Origin: Hydrocarboniclastica marina
GTDB lineage: Bacteria > Pseudomonadota > Gammaproteobacteria > Pseudomonadales > Oleiphilaceae
Direction: 5' to 3'
Length of the DNA: 64,000 nt
NCBI RefSeq assembly: GCF_004851605.1
Contig: NZ_CP031094.1
Span: forward strand, 1-64,000
Under the pieces are notes generated by a model, which searched no databases, had not been told where the DNA came from, and was given only the letters and a program-made list of their open reading frames with translations. Positions 8,089 through 15,940 of this stretch are shown in pieces; position 1 is the first letter of the stretch; each line of letters starts with the position of its first letter. The position numbers and the translations under genes are program-made.

Positions 8089-9357
8089 TCATTCATACCG
8101 AGGCCTCTTCTCTAAGCGATCAGCTACTTCTTCGTTTCCTTTTTTCGCGTAGTGGGCAGTGGTGTTAATGTTTGTGTGGCGAGCAAATTTTTGTGCAATG
8201 GTTAGGTCGGGCTCCACCGCAACAAGATCAGTAATCGAAGTGTGACGCAGCCAGTGAGGGCTCGCTCTACGAAGATTTGCTGCCGCGTGCGCCCTTTCTG
8301 CCGCATCTTCCTCCGGCCCGCCAGCAGCCTCTAACAGGTCCGCGGCACGGCGAAACACATCTTTTACAAGCTTGTAGATCAACGTACGCTCTACGGGTTT
8401 GAAATATTTCGCTTGTGAAGCAGCTTCACTGGAATTTTTCCGGAACTGTCTTAAGTCAGGCACCAAAGGGAATTCTTCTCCAGGGGATGGCATTGGGCTA
8501 AGCCCCAGTTCCACTCGGAATCTCTGCACCTCTTGCATACATTGTTCACTGGCGGCGATCGACGCACGCTTTCCACCTTTCCCGGTGACGGCCAGTTCCC
8601 AGAAATTCCGTTTGGCCTGCCGTACGTACTCAAAATCACCCATACTTGCCATAGCGCATTCCGACTCCCGCAAACCCAGATGCAAGAGGATAGCCACAAC
8701 CCAGCGGGTTCTTGCTGCAGTTAATCGCTGGAAATCAGTTTTTGCTGAGGTAGAGTTAACGCTTAACCAGCTAAAAATGGCTCTCATTTCGAACTTATTC
8801 AAAGAGCGCTTGCCGGGGTCTGGTTCTGGTGCTGGTTTGAATTTCTTGTCAGGGAAGGGGTTGGCCCGTAACCAAGCAGAACTCGACAAGTAGCTGTAAA
8901 GGCTGCGGAGTATGGTGAACGAGGCTTTAATACTGTTCTCTGACAAAGCCCCTGTGAACGGACGCCATCTTATGTCAGTTCGCTTGTAGACTTTTTTTCC
9001 TATCAAAGGTGAGTTTTTCGGGGGGTCTTCGAGAAAATCGTGATAAGCGCTCAGGTCATCACGCAACACCTCAGACAAGGCCATCCCGCTGTCGGCTGCC
9101 CACAGCAGTAGCCGCTCAGCTTCCCGCTTATAGGCTTCCAGCGTCCGCTCTGAATTCTTTGCCACTTCCGCCAGCCACATAGCTACAGCTTCACAGTCAG
9201 TGTCGGCCGATATTAAGGGTCTATCGTTCCTCAGAAAACCTCTCCGTACTGGGATCGACTGAGCCCATTGTGGATGTCCCCAGGGGAAGACCTCAGAGAT
9301 TTCCCTTACGAGCTGCTGGTCGGCCGGCCTGTTACTCACCATGTTGTTAGTCATCAA
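8089..9357 (-). CDS. Tyrosine recombinase/integrase
   Basis: The 422-residue product has a SAM-like N-terminal core-binding region (about 50-165, 'SERTLEAYKREAERLLLWA') and a C-terminal catalytic domain. Catalytic residues visible are Arg in 'HLGLRESECA', the 'HWLRHTS' box (His and Arg), His in 'ARHTNINTTAHYAKKG', and the nucleophilic Tyr in the same motif. Phage/XerCD-type integrases of this size act in integration, excision or dimer resolution. No attachment-site duplication is visible nearby. It is divergent from kfrA across a repeat-rich intergenic region. A weak GAGG lies about 9 bases before 9357; internal Met codons at 9354 and 9342 are possible starts. Confidence 0.88.
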   Translation of the reverse strand: MMTNNMVSNRPADQQLVREISEVFPWGHPQWAQSIPVRRGFLRNDRPLISADTDCEAVAMWLAEVAKNSERTLEAYKREAERLLLWAADSGMALSEVLRDDLSAYHDFLEDPPKNSPLIGKKVYKRTDIRWRPFTGALSENSIKASFTILRSLYSYLSSSAWLRANPFPDKKFKPAPEPDPGKRSLNKFEMRAIFSWLSVNSTSAKTDFQRLTAARTRWVVAILLHLGLRESECAMASMGDFEYVRQAKRNFWELAVTGKGGKRASIAASEQCMQEVQRFRVELGLSPMPSPGEEFPLVPDLRQFRKNSSEAASQAKYFKPVERTLIYKLVKDVFRRAADLLEAAGGPEEDAAERAHAAANLRRASPHWLRHTSITDLVAVEPDLTIAQKFARHTNINTTAHYAKKGNEEVADRLEKRPRYE

Positions 9358-9393
9358 TGTTGCCTCAGCCGGTTCGGGCTTCTGGATACGCAG

Positions 9394-9530
9394 AATTTAG
9401 CGTTTTACGTGAAATTTAGTACTTTCTGTTGAAAAATTTAGCGCTTTGCGTGGAAATCAGAGCTTTTTTAGTCGGTAGTTCAATAGTTTGTGTGGCACTC
9501 CCAAAGTTTCAACACAAAGCACTAAATTTG
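9394..9530. repeat. Four-copy 22-bp repeat in recombinase-kfrA intergenic region
   Basis: Three direct copies of AATTTAGYRCTTTSYGTKGAAA (one carries CGTTTTACGTGAA) start at 9394, 9413 and 9435, and a fourth lies inverted at about 9506-9530. They sit immediately upstream of the recombinase start and look like a multi-site operator or recombination accessory sites. Confidence 0.6.
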
Positions 9531-9584
9531 TCGTCAGCCTATGTCACTCCAGTATCTTCTCCCCTCGAGGCTAGTTCAACCTAT

Positions 9585-9658
9585 TTTACGTTATGTTGAA
9601 CTATAACGTTTTACCGTTATATTTGTTACGTTATACGTAACGTGTACAATACGGTAAA
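9585..9658. promoter_or_regulatory. Probable kfrA operator/promoter region
   Basis: A/T-rich stretch with repeated ACGTTA/TAACGT elements and the palindrome GTTACG-TTATA-CGTAAC at 9625-9641, just before the kfrA start at 9681. KfrA-type proteins bind palindromic repeats in their own promoter, so autoregulation is likely (inference). Confidence 0.55.
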
Positions 9659-9680
9659 TCGAAGCCACCCGGAGAACCCG

Positions 9681-10739
9681 ATGAGACAACCAAGCGTTTC
9701 ATTCGACGAAGTCGTCAGAGCCGCAACAGGATTGATTAAGTCTGGAAAGAACCCGACCGTTGCCGCGGTCAGGACTGCTGTTGGTGACCGGGGCTCGAAT
9801 ACGACAATCAATCAGTACCTGAACGACTGGCGAGCGTCGCTCCAGGAAGATGGCCTTCAGCAATTGCCTAAATCACTTCCAGAGGCATTGCTCGAGCCCA
9901 TGGAGACGTTTTTTAACGTCGCCGTTGTAGAAGCCGGCAGGCAGTTCGAATCAGCGCAAAGTGAATTCGAGGCAGAAAAAATCCGCTTAGTCTCAACCTT
10001 GGCGGAACGCGATGACACGCTGGCAGATCTTCGCCGCCGAAATGCGGAGCTTGAGTCTTTTTCTCACGAGCTAAAGGACCAGGTTGACCGGCAAGAACAG
10101 GAAAGGAATGCGTTAACTGGTCGAACAAAGGAGCTAGAACAGCGACTTGAGTCAGCGGTACGAGATCTAAGTGAGAGTGAACGGCTCCTCGAGCAGAAAA
10201 CAAAGGATCACGAAGCTGCATTTACCCGGCTTGAAACCCGCTATCAGGAGGAGGTTGAGCGGTTCGAGAGCACCATCTCGGAGTACAAGGAGCAAGCCCG
10301 AAAAGAAGAAGAACGCTTCAATCTGCAGAATGAGTACTGGGCTAAGGAGATCGATCGATCAAGACGGGACGGTGATGCCCGGGCTCTGAAACTAGAAGCA
10401 GAGAAGGAACAGCTGCGGGCTCAATTGAGCCAGTCAGCGGACCAAACTGATTCCTTGAGAACCCTCCTGCAGGAAGCAGAAAAGAATCTCGCCGGTCAAA
10501 GAGCTTCAACTGAAGGACTTGAGGCCCAGCTCCTTCACATGCAAAACCGCTCCGAGAGCCAGCAGAGCACGATCATCGCCTGTAAAGAAAGCTATGCTCG
10601 CCTGCGGGCCGAGCATGATTCATGGGAGGAAAAGCTGCAGCTGCAGGACCAGCAAATTGTTGAACTATCCGAGGCTCTAGCTGAAGTGCAGCGACAATCA
10701 TCATCTGAGAAAGATGAGCCCGGTGGCGACCAGACCTAA
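9681..10739 (+). CDS. kfrA: KfrA-like plasmid DNA-binding coiled-coil protein
   Basis: The 352-residue product has an N-terminal KfrA-type DNA-binding domain (about 1-110: 'VSFDEVVRAATGLIKSGKNPTVAAVRTAVGDRGSNTTINQYLNDWRA'), followed by a very long alpha-helical coiled coil (about 115-340) rich in Glu, Gln, Arg and Leu. This is the architecture of KfrA of RK2-type plasmids, which aids plasmid stability and nucleoid-like organisation. ATG at 9681 was chosen for its GGAG 7 bases upstream; 13 extra residues upstream are possible. It is the only plus-strand gene in the first 18 kb after the window-edge gene. A terminator hairpin follows. Confidence 0.85.
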   Translation: MRQPSVSFDEVVRAATGLIKSGKNPTVAAVRTAVGDRGSNTTINQYLNDWRASLQEDGLQQLPKSLPEALLEPMETFFNVAVVEAGRQFESAQSEFEAEKIRLVSTLAERDDTLADLRRRNAELESFSHELKDQVDRQEQERNALTGRTKELEQRLESAVRDLSESERLLEQKTKDHEAAFTRLETRYQEEVERFESTISEYKEQARKEEERFNLQNEYWAKEIDRSRRDGDARALKLEAEKEQLRAQLSQSADQTDSLRTLLQEAEKNLAGQRASTEGLEAQLLHMQNRSESQQSTIIACKESYARLRAEHDSWEEKLQLQDQQIVELSEALAEVQRQSSSEKDEPGGDQT

Positions 10740-10771
10740 CCCTTAGGGGTTCACTATTCCGAATGAAAAGA

Positions 10772-10788
10772 CCCCGCTCGAGGCGGGG
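10772..10788 (-). terminator. Rho-independent terminator
   Basis: CCCCGC-TCGAG-GCGGGG stem. Read on the minus strand it is followed by TCTTTT, so it ends the DsbA-like transcript, and it may also slow the convergent kfrA transcript. Confidence 0.75.
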
Positions 10789-10814
10789 CTTGTGAGGTGA
10801 GCTATACCAGACGA

Positions 10815-11678
10815 TTACTGGGTTAGAGCCACTTCCTCGATGTTATCACCCTCAACAGACTCGGCCGCGGCCGCTTTTTTGCGCAGCTGAGTAATGGCTG
10901 CTTGCAGCTGGCCTTCTGGTACAGCCCCTGAGAGGGTATAAACTTCCCCGGTTTTGTGGTGAATCACAGAACTGGCAGGCGTTCCCGAAACCCCTGCTTG
11001 CTGGCCAAATTTGTAATCCTCCTCAACTTTGCTCTTCATTTCGCCCGAAGCCATACACGCATCGAAGGCCTTGCGATCAATGGGCATGAGATCAGCCAGT
11101 TCGCCTGGCTTGATGCCATTACTGCCACCGTTGTCGAAGACCAGCTGGGACGCCGTCCAGAATTCCTTATTGCCAGCCACTTTGGCTATACAGGAGGTCG
11201 CCTCGTGTAGGGAACGTGCTGAGGGATGAACGGGAAAATGCTTCCATACCCAGTTAACGTCTCCCCCTGCCTGGTCCACTACTTTTTTTGGTGTCTCGTG
11301 GTAGCTCTTACAGTAAGGGCAATCAAAGTCGGAAAATTCGATTACGCTGAACTCAGCATCGGGATTACCGTAAATCAGGTCTTCTGACTCAAGCCGCTCT
11401 TGAGCATTAGAGTAGGCTGGGCTTACAGACTTGTACTGACGGAGCTGCTTTTCCCTCTCGAAAGCCGCGATCTGAGCAGCCATCATCTGCTCAATATCGG
11501 CCTGGCTCGTATTGCTATTGAGCATCTTGCTTTGTTGTTCCGCAATTTCAGCGAGCCGATCAATTTTTTTCCCTGTTGCATTCTGTTGAAAGAGTGCAAG
11601 CGCAGAAAGAACTATAGCTAGCACAAGCCCGCCAAAAATCAGGGTCTTGGTTTTGGTTGTGGTGTTGGCCTGAGACAT
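10815..11678 (-). CDS. DsbA-family thiol:disulfide oxidoreductase, membrane-anchored
   Basis: The 287-residue product has an uncleaved N-terminal membrane anchor (about 13-30, 'LIFGGLVLAIVLSALALF'), a helical linker, and a thioredoxin-fold domain from about 105. Its active site is CPYC in 'FSDFDCPYCKSYHETP', and the cis-Pro region is 'GVSGTPASSVI'. DsbA/DsbC-like proteins on conjugative elements help disulfide formation in pilus and mating-pair proteins in the periplasm. An activator-box dyad lies 57 bases upstream. The leader contains a 9-bp inverted repeat (11683-11691 with 11717-11725) that places the Shine-Dalgarno GGAG in a stem. Confidence 0.88.
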   Translation of the reverse strand: MSQANTTTKTKTLIFGGLVLAIVLSALALFQQNATGKKIDRLAEIAEQQSKMLNSNTSQADIEQMMAAQIAAFEREKQLRQYKSVSPAYSNAQERLESEDLIYGNPDAEFSVIEFSDFDCPYCKSYHETPKKVVDQAGGDVNWVWKHFPVHPSARSLHEATSCIAKVAGNKEFWTASQLVFDNGGSNGIKPGELADLMPIDRKAFDACMASGEMKSKVEEDYKFGQQAGVSGTPASSVIHHKTGEVYTLSGAVPEGQLQAAITQLRKKAAAAESVEGDNIEEVALTQ

Positions 11679-11682
11679 TACA

Positions 11683-11725
11683 GCTCCGTTGGGTTGTCGA
11701 ATTGCAGTCAGAATATCAACGGAGC
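11683..11725 (-). promoter_or_regulatory. SD-sequestering hairpin, DsbA-like gene
   Basis: On the mRNA GCTCCGTTG pairs perfectly with CAACGGAGC, 25 bases apart. The second arm contains the GGAG ribosome-binding site 5-6 bases before ATG. Confidence 0.5.
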
Positions 11726-11734
11726 GGCAGAGCC

Positions 11735-11746
11735 AACCTTCAGGTT
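11735..11746 (-). promoter_or_regulatory. Candidate activator box, DsbA-like gene
   Basis: AACCTTCAGGTT dyad starting 57 bases upstream of the start codon. The minus strand continues GGCTCTGCC and a possible -10, TGATATTC, 17-18 bases on. It closely matches the box at 8042. Confidence 0.5.
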
Positions 11747-11780
11747 AGGGTTAAAAAATATCTCAAACTCTCTGGATGTC

Positions 11781-12533
11781 TTACGATGCCTCGATTTCAG
11801 TCGCCTCATCCATCTCTGAAGCGATCTGAGTATCGGTCCTGTTGAATACAGTCACCAGTATCTTTTGATGCTGTCGGTCGATAACCCCAAAATGAACAAC
11901 ATCTGTGGGATGACGGTAGACCGCCCTATCCTCTTTCCCGTATTTCCTGTCCTTATGAGCCTGGACAGACCCCGGTAGTTTGATCGGTTTTAGCGACGCG
12001 TTCATCAACCGTTCTTCGAGTGATTTGAGAGCATTTTCCGGTTTTCCCGGGAAGAACCTTTCAATGAAGCGCTGTAACGCATGGTCAGTTATCTGAACGG
12101 GGCCTAGCGCCGGCGTATCCACTTCAATGTAAGTTCGTGCGTCAGGTGAGATGACTTCTGTGGGCTCTGTATCAGCCGGAGGCAACCGCTCATTCTTCTT
12201 CTGGATCTCTATCTTCGAGCCCACCAGTCGGGATGAAAGGAATGCGGCGTACCTTTGGAGATGCTTTTTTGCTGACTTTCCGGTAGCTAACTTTTTGACC
12301 GCACCTTTTGAAAAGGTGAGATGCACACCCACTCCGTTGCGAACTTTATTGCCCAGGATGTTTCTATCAGTGATTAGATGCTTCGCCGCGGCCAGTTCAG
12401 CAAGGATATCAATATCGGGATGAGGTGTAGTCGTTCTGAGGACTAACGCTCCTCTTCTGCTATCAGAGACCGCCCAAAGGACCTTGGCTTCCGTCTCACT
12501 GATTTTAATGGCCTGGATGTTCAGATAGTTCAT
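11781..12533 (-). CDS. Unidentified 250-residue protein
   Basis: Not recognised. It appears to have two parts: an N-terminal half (1-115) beginning 'NIQAIKISETEAKVLWAVSDSRRGALVL', and a C-terminal half (about 140-235) with 'ITDHALQRFIERFF' and 'VVHFGVIDRQHQKILVTVFNRTD'. The latter is loosely like small RNase/BrnT-type or phage proteins that contain 'H(A)xxRFxxR', but I make no assignment. A strong AGGAGG precedes ATG at 12533 and can pair with an upstream CCTCT. An imperfect activator-like dyad (AACGCTCAGGTT, 12634-12645) lies about 100 bases upstream. Cytoplasmic by appearance. Confidence 0.75.
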   Translation of the reverse strand: MNYLNIQAIKISETEAKVLWAVSDSRRGALVLRTTTPHPDIDILAELAAAKHLITDRNILGNKVRNGVGVHLTFSKGAVKKLATGKSAKKHLQRYAAFLSSRLVGSKIEIQKKNERLPPADTEPTEVISPDARTYIEVDTPALGPVQITDHALQRFIERFFPGKPENALKSLEERLMNASLKPIKLPGSVQAHKDRKYGKEDRAVYRHPTDVVHFGVIDRQHQKILVTVFNRTDTQIASEMDEATEIEAS

Positions 12534-12668
12534 AGAGCCCTCCTTTCGTCTGAGAGGCGTCTCGGCCGCAACCGAGCTACCCCGTTCTGCTTTACGTTCA
12601 TCGCAAGATCATTGCACAGGAGCCTAGCTTTGCAACGCTCAGGTTGTGTATATGGCTGAAACAAAAAA

Positions 12669-12689
12669 CCCCCGCCAAAAAGGCGAGGG
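12669..12689 (-). terminator. Rho-independent terminator
   Basis: Hairpin CCC(C)GCC-AAAAA-GGCG(A)GGG, followed on the minus strand by a run of T (the A-run at 12663-12668). It ends the transcript of the gene ending at 12700. Confidence 0.75.
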
Positions 12690-12699
12690 CTTCCAGTTG

Positions 12700-13140
12700 C
12701 TAAAAGAAGGATATGACACCAAGACCGGCACCAATAATCCCTAGAATCAAGCCACCAAGGCCTACATGAGTAGTTAACCTGTACCCCCAGTCCGGATGCC
12801 TTAAGTAGTACCCGAAAATGCTCCAGTAGCTCGCTTTCCGGACCTCGATTTCTAAACCGCTTTCACCAAGCTTTACGCCTAAGGCATCTGCGGAATCGTA
12901 ATCGATAGCTATGGCGGATGGAGATCTTATGTCCATACTCCCCGCGCCCAAGGCGAACCGAATGGTTTCTAGCCCATTGTTTCGGTTCACTAGCTTAACG
13001 GCTTCCCGACGATTTAGCAGTCTGGATCCTTTGGTCTTACTGAGTCGGCAGGGATGAACCCGGGCCAAAGCAGACACAACCCCTGCATCACGACTGGGCA
13101 AAGCGATAACCGAAGTGGCGACAAAATATAGCTTTGCCAT
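12700..13140 (-). CDS. Unidentified protein with C-terminal membrane anchor
   Basis: The 146-residue product has a basic N-terminal half and a C-terminal hydrophobic segment (about 124-146, 'THVGLGGLILGIIGAGLGVISFF') that would tail-anchor it in the inner membrane, preceded by a second weakly hydrophobic stretch. Family not recognised. Its leader folds into a UUCG-loop hairpin whose 3' arm overlaps a strand complementary to the GGAGAG Shine-Dalgarno. The same two-state design occurs at the methyltransferase and DndC-like genes upstream in this run. It is followed by a terminator. Confidence 0.65.
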   Translation of the reverse strand: MAKLYFVATSVIALPSRDAGVVSALARVHPCRLSKTKGSRLLNRREAVKLVNRNNGLETIRFALGAGSMDIRSPSAIAIDYDSADALGVKLGESGLEIEVRKASYWSIFGYYLRHPDWGYRLTTHVGLGGLILGIIGAGLGVISFF

Positions 13141-13144
13141 GACA

Positions 13145-13188
13145 CTCTCCTATGATTTTTTCGAGAGAGAAGCTCCGAAGAGCTCCTC
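13145..13188 (-). promoter_or_regulatory. Two-state leader hairpin (third copy of design)
   Basis: On the mRNA GAGGAGCTC-TTCG-GAGCTTCTC forms a 9-bp tetraloop hairpin (13188-13167). The overlapping CTCTCT (13169-13164) can instead pair with the Shine-Dalgarno GGAGAG (13150-13145), so the two pairings exclude each other. Confidence 0.5.
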
Positions 13189-13209
13189 TGCCGAGTAAAA
13201 GAACGCCAG

Positions 13210-13524
13210 TTAGAAGTAAAAAAGCTCGACCTCAGCAGCCGCTTTTTCCCTTCTGGCCAACGGTTGAAGCTCTTCTTCGGTGCCCTCAAGCTCCGGAGAG
13301 AAAGCTGGATGAAAACTGCGGTTCCAGGTAATCAGATCATTATCTACGTCGAGATAGCAGTGCTTTCCACTGGATGGCTGGAAGCAGTACAACCAACGCC
13401 GGCCGTTTATGACAGAGATTGGCTCGGTACCACCACAAGCTGGAACTATATCCTCGACCCGCAGTGTGGGCTGCGCGGCCAGTAGCCTCTCCGGCTCAGC
13501 CGAAGCTGTCGTGGATTGCTGCAT
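13210..13524 (-). CDS. Unidentified 104-residue protein
   Basis: Start 13524 (MQQSTTASAEP) has AAGGTG 7 bases upstream; the longer frame to 13656 would overlap the upstream gene and is rejected. The product has an Ala/Pro-rich N-terminus, then 'EPISVINGRRWLYCFQPSSGKHCYLDVDNDLITWNRSFHPAF', which looks like a small beta fold, and an acidic tail ending LFYF. No recognised family. Its leader (13525-13589) contains short G/C hairpins and a GGGAAATGTCTCC-like segment resembling the leaders of the methyltransferase and DndC-like genes. Confidence 0.55.
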   Translation of the reverse strand: MQQSTTASAEPERLLAAQPTLRVEDIVPACGGTEPISVINGRRWLYCFQPSSGKHCYLDVDNDLITWNRSFHPAFSPELEGTEEELQPLARREKAAAEVELFYF

Positions 13525-13589
13525 GAATGCACCTTTTGTGTGAGAGGGAGACATTTCCCATCTGGGAAAAGAATCCCCTTGGGGGAGAT

Positions 13590-13865
13590 TTAGGAGGCCA
13601 GACGATCGTTGTCCCACGCCCACCGAAACAGTGATTTTTCTAACACGGCAAGGCACTGGTTAGACCTTTCATAATCACCCAGGACCAGCCGATAAAGGCC
13701 GTTCACCTGAGTAATCACTAGCCCTCCCGGGTAGATCGCTAGAGTTCCCTGAAAGTCATCGCTGATCTCAGGAAATTGGCTCTGCAGGTCATTGTCTCGC
13801 ACGAACACAAAAGCTTCGTGAGAACTCAGTTGAGTTACTCCCTCTTTCCAGCTTTGGAAGTTCAT
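13590..13865 (-). CDS. Unidentified 91-residue protein
   Basis: A small soluble protein ('MNFQSWKEGVTQLSSHEAF...'). The central 'GTLAIYPGGLVITQVNGLYRLVLGD' suggests a beta-sheet domain. The start overlaps the stop of the 38-residue gene upstream (ATGA), so translation is coupled. Function unknown. Confidence 0.65.
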   Translation of the reverse strand: MNFQSWKEGVTQLSSHEAFVFVRDNDLQSQFPEISDDFQGTLAIYPGGLVITQVNGLYRLVLGDYERSNQCLAVLEKSLFRWAWDNDRLAS

Positions 13866-13978
13866 CGGGCAACCCCCGTTACTGGATCAGAACCATCAGA
13901 ATGGTGACGACCAGCTCGCGGAGCCTCAGTGCCAGAATTGGAAAACAACAAAGCAGCAAAGAATGCTATGAAATGCAT
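13862..13978 (-). CDS. 38-residue peptide coupled to next gene
   Basis: A short frame beginning MHFIAFFAALLF has a good AAGGA Shine-Dalgarno 5-7 bases upstream and ends with an ATGA overlap with the following gene. The first 12 residues are hydrophobic and the remainder is polar with His/Arg/Gly. It may be a leader peptide for coupled translation or a small membrane peptide. The 210 bases upstream of it hold a 12-base palindrome (TCGCTAAAGCGA) and a possible degenerate activator dyad near 14021. Confidence 0.5.
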   Translation of the reverse strand: MHFIAFFAALLFSNSGTEAPRAGRHHSDGSDPVTGVAR

Positions 13979-14156
13979 AAGACTTTCCTTTTTTAGGGGT
14001 TGGGCCTCGCTTTAGCGATGCTCAACCTGGTTGGATTGGAGTTCTGTTTATCCCAAAGGCCGGCCAGCTACCGGTTCATGTGCCAAGGCACAGAATCTTC
14101 TTTCCGATCTATTGATTGGAAGGAAGACTCCATTCAGCACGGAAAAAGATAGAGAA

Positions 14157-14174
14157 GGGGCCCGAAAGGGCCCC
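14157..14174 (-). terminator. Rho-independent terminator
   Basis: Perfect GGGGCCC-GAAA-GGGCCCC. On the minus strand it is followed by TTCTCTATCTTTTT, just past the methyltransferase stop. Confidence 0.8.
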
Positions 14175-14190
14175 AGGTGTGTTAACCGAG

Positions 14191-15624
14191 TTAAGCCGCG
14201 TTTGCAGCCATCTCTTCCATTGATATCCATTCAGCAAGCTGTTTACCCAGAGCGAACCCAACCGCCTCAAACATCGGAAAGACGATGCTTTGACCTAGAA
14301 CTTCGTGGGCCGTGGTGTCAGCGATGTCTGAATCGCTGATGAGCTTTTCCGGTATACCTTTAACCCGGGCGTGCTCAACTGGTGTCAGAAGACGAGAAAG
14401 CTCCTCCGACTCAGGGTGCTGAATGAACGGGTCAGTAGACCTGCACTTCATGTACTGCCTGGTAACGGTCGCGATGTGGCCCTCCTCGCCAGTGAATAAC
14501 TGACGGCGAAAGCCTTTCCCTGCCGCGATATCTCGCTCTTCCTTCAGGCGCAAGTAGTCGAACGACTTCCAACGCTCCGAATCCAGCGGAATTGGCTGAA
14601 GAACATCTGACAACCGCTCTGGCTTCACTGTTAACGGAACAATCTCAGACATGTCTATGATGTCCTCGAGGCCCTCGGTAACAGCAATGATGCAAAGCCG
14701 ATCGCGGTTCTCCAGGGCCCCAAATTCATTACCATTTAGGACCCTTTCACTAACCGTATAACCAGCGCCTGAAAGAAGGGCTCGTATAACGGCCGCGCTT
14801 GCGGTAGTGGAGTACGCTTTCACGTTTTCAAGCACGATCACAGCAGGCTGAGACGCCTCGACATACCTCAACGTGTGGTAGAACAATGCACCCGCTGAAT
14901 CATGCTCCTCAGGGAGATATGTTCTCTTCTCTCCTTTGGTGTCCCGCATTTTTGCGCGTCCGGCAAGGCTTGCCCCCGTGCAAGGCAATCCGGCTACCAG
15001 AACATCAGCCTTAACCCGGGGGTCGAAGCGAACATCCTGGATAGGCGCTTCGATAAGAATGGAATCCTCATCGAACAGCTCGGGGTTTTGTTTCAATGAG
15101 ATGTCGAGGTACTTCCGCTCCATCTCTATCGCGACTTGAACAAACGTTTTAACGCCGGCTCTTGCGAACCCGGAATGAATCGCCAGGTCCAGTATTCCGG
15201 CGCCATGGTAGTGGGAGTGAACCGCCAGCTTCCTGTTTTCGGCTAGTTTCTTCCTGATCCGTTCCAACCGTTCGAACGCCAGGCCCTTCGTGTGGTGGAT
15301 CTTGATGATGATCTTCCCGCGGCGAATCGCCACCCGAAGCTTCTCATCAACCCTGAACCACCGAGACAACTCGCGGGAATTGATATCGATGATTGGGGAT
15401 ACTGTTTGACTGGCCCTTCGAACTCGGCCGGATACTTTCCGGACCTCAGCTCCATCGACCGGTTGGCCGTTTACCCGAACCAGAACGAGCTGGTTCTCAT
15501 CTCTGGAATCGACGGTATAGGACGTCCCGTGGCAGAAGCCTTCTCTTTCCAGCTTCCGGCCTTCGATCCAGATACGAGGGTTTTCTCTTTTTTCGCCGAC
15601 TTTGGTGACGATAATTGCTGTCAT
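14191..15624 (-). CDS. Cytosine-C5 DNA methyltransferase
   Basis: The 477-residue product has C5-MTase motifs in the expected order: an AdoMet-binding region ('GAGILDLAIHSGFARAG', about 142-158), the catalytic motif IV Pro-Cys ('VAGLPCTGASLAGRAKM', Cys about 216), motif VI 'VIVLENVKAY' and a motif VIII-like 'FGALENRDRLCIIAV'. A C-terminal motif X-like region ('LGQSIVFPMFEAVGFALGKQLAEWI') closes the fold. It is longer than typical single-domain enzymes because of a roughly 130-residue N-terminal extension. No restriction endonuclease is adjacent, so it is probably an orphan enzyme protecting the plasmid (inference). The leader has a two-state structure that can hide the Shine-Dalgarno. The target site cannot be read from sequence. 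Confidence 0.9.
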   Translation of the reverse strand: MTAIIVTKVGEKRENPRIWIEGRKLEREGFCHGTSYTVDSRDENQLVLVRVNGQPVDGAEVRKVSGRVRRASQTVSPIIDINSRELSRWFRVDEKLRVAIRRGKIIIKIHHTKGLAFERLERIRKKLAENRKLAVHSHYHGAGILDLAIHSGFARAGVKTFVQVAIEMERKYLDISLKQNPELFDEDSILIEAPIQDVRFDPRVKADVLVAGLPCTGASLAGRAKMRDTKGEKRTYLPEEHDSAGALFYHTLRYVEASQPAVIVLENVKAYSTTASAAVIRALLSGAGYTVSERVLNGNEFGALENRDRLCIIAVTEGLEDIIDMSEIVPLTVKPERLSDVLQPIPLDSERWKSFDYLRLKEERDIAAGKGFRRQLFTGEEGHIATVTRQYMKCRSTDPFIQHPESEELSRLLTPVEHARVKGIPEKLISDSDIADTTAHEVLGQSIVFPMFEAVGFALGKQLAEWISMEEMAANAA

Positions 15625-15631
15625 GGTATGA

Positions 15632-15678
15632 CTCCGTATGAGAACGGAGACACCATCCCCCTAAGGGAGAGGTGTCCC
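15632..15678 (-). promoter_or_regulatory. Two-state leader, methyltransferase gene
   Basis: On the mRNA GGGACACC (15678-15671) pairs with GGTGTCTC (15654-15647) around a TCCC/GGGGA inner stem. Alternatively CTCCGT (15649-15644) pairs with ACGGAG (15637-15632), which holds the Shine-Dalgarno 7 bases before ATG. Three bases (15647-15649) belong to both stems. Confidence 0.55.
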
Positions 15679-15862
15679 CCAGAGGGTTAAGGAAGTGCTG
15701 ATTGGGGCAGGCTCAGCTCACCTGATTACTGCCGAGGCAGTGAATGCAACAATAGTAGCTTTCGCGAAGCACATTCCTCCTGGAGGTTTGCGTGTTTTTT
15801 CTAGCAATGCCTGGACGAAAGTATGCTCTGCGAAAAATACTCTGTGTTTAATCCTCACCGGC

Positions 15863-15925
15863 GGGCACGAAACGTGCCCCCAGTGAAACCGCTGTTAAAG
15901 GGGTAGCACCACAAGTGGCGCTACC
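15863..15925 (-). terminator. Tandem hairpins after DndC-like gene, possible terminator
   Basis: Two stable stems lie downstream of the DndC-like stop on the minus strand. One is GGTAGC-CCAC-AA-GTGG-GCTACC (15902-15925), followed only by CCTTTAAC. The other is GGGCACG-AAA-CGTGCCC (15863-15879). T-runs are weak, so termination is uncertain. Confidence 0.4.
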
Positions 15926-15940
15926 TTTCTCCTCCCATGT

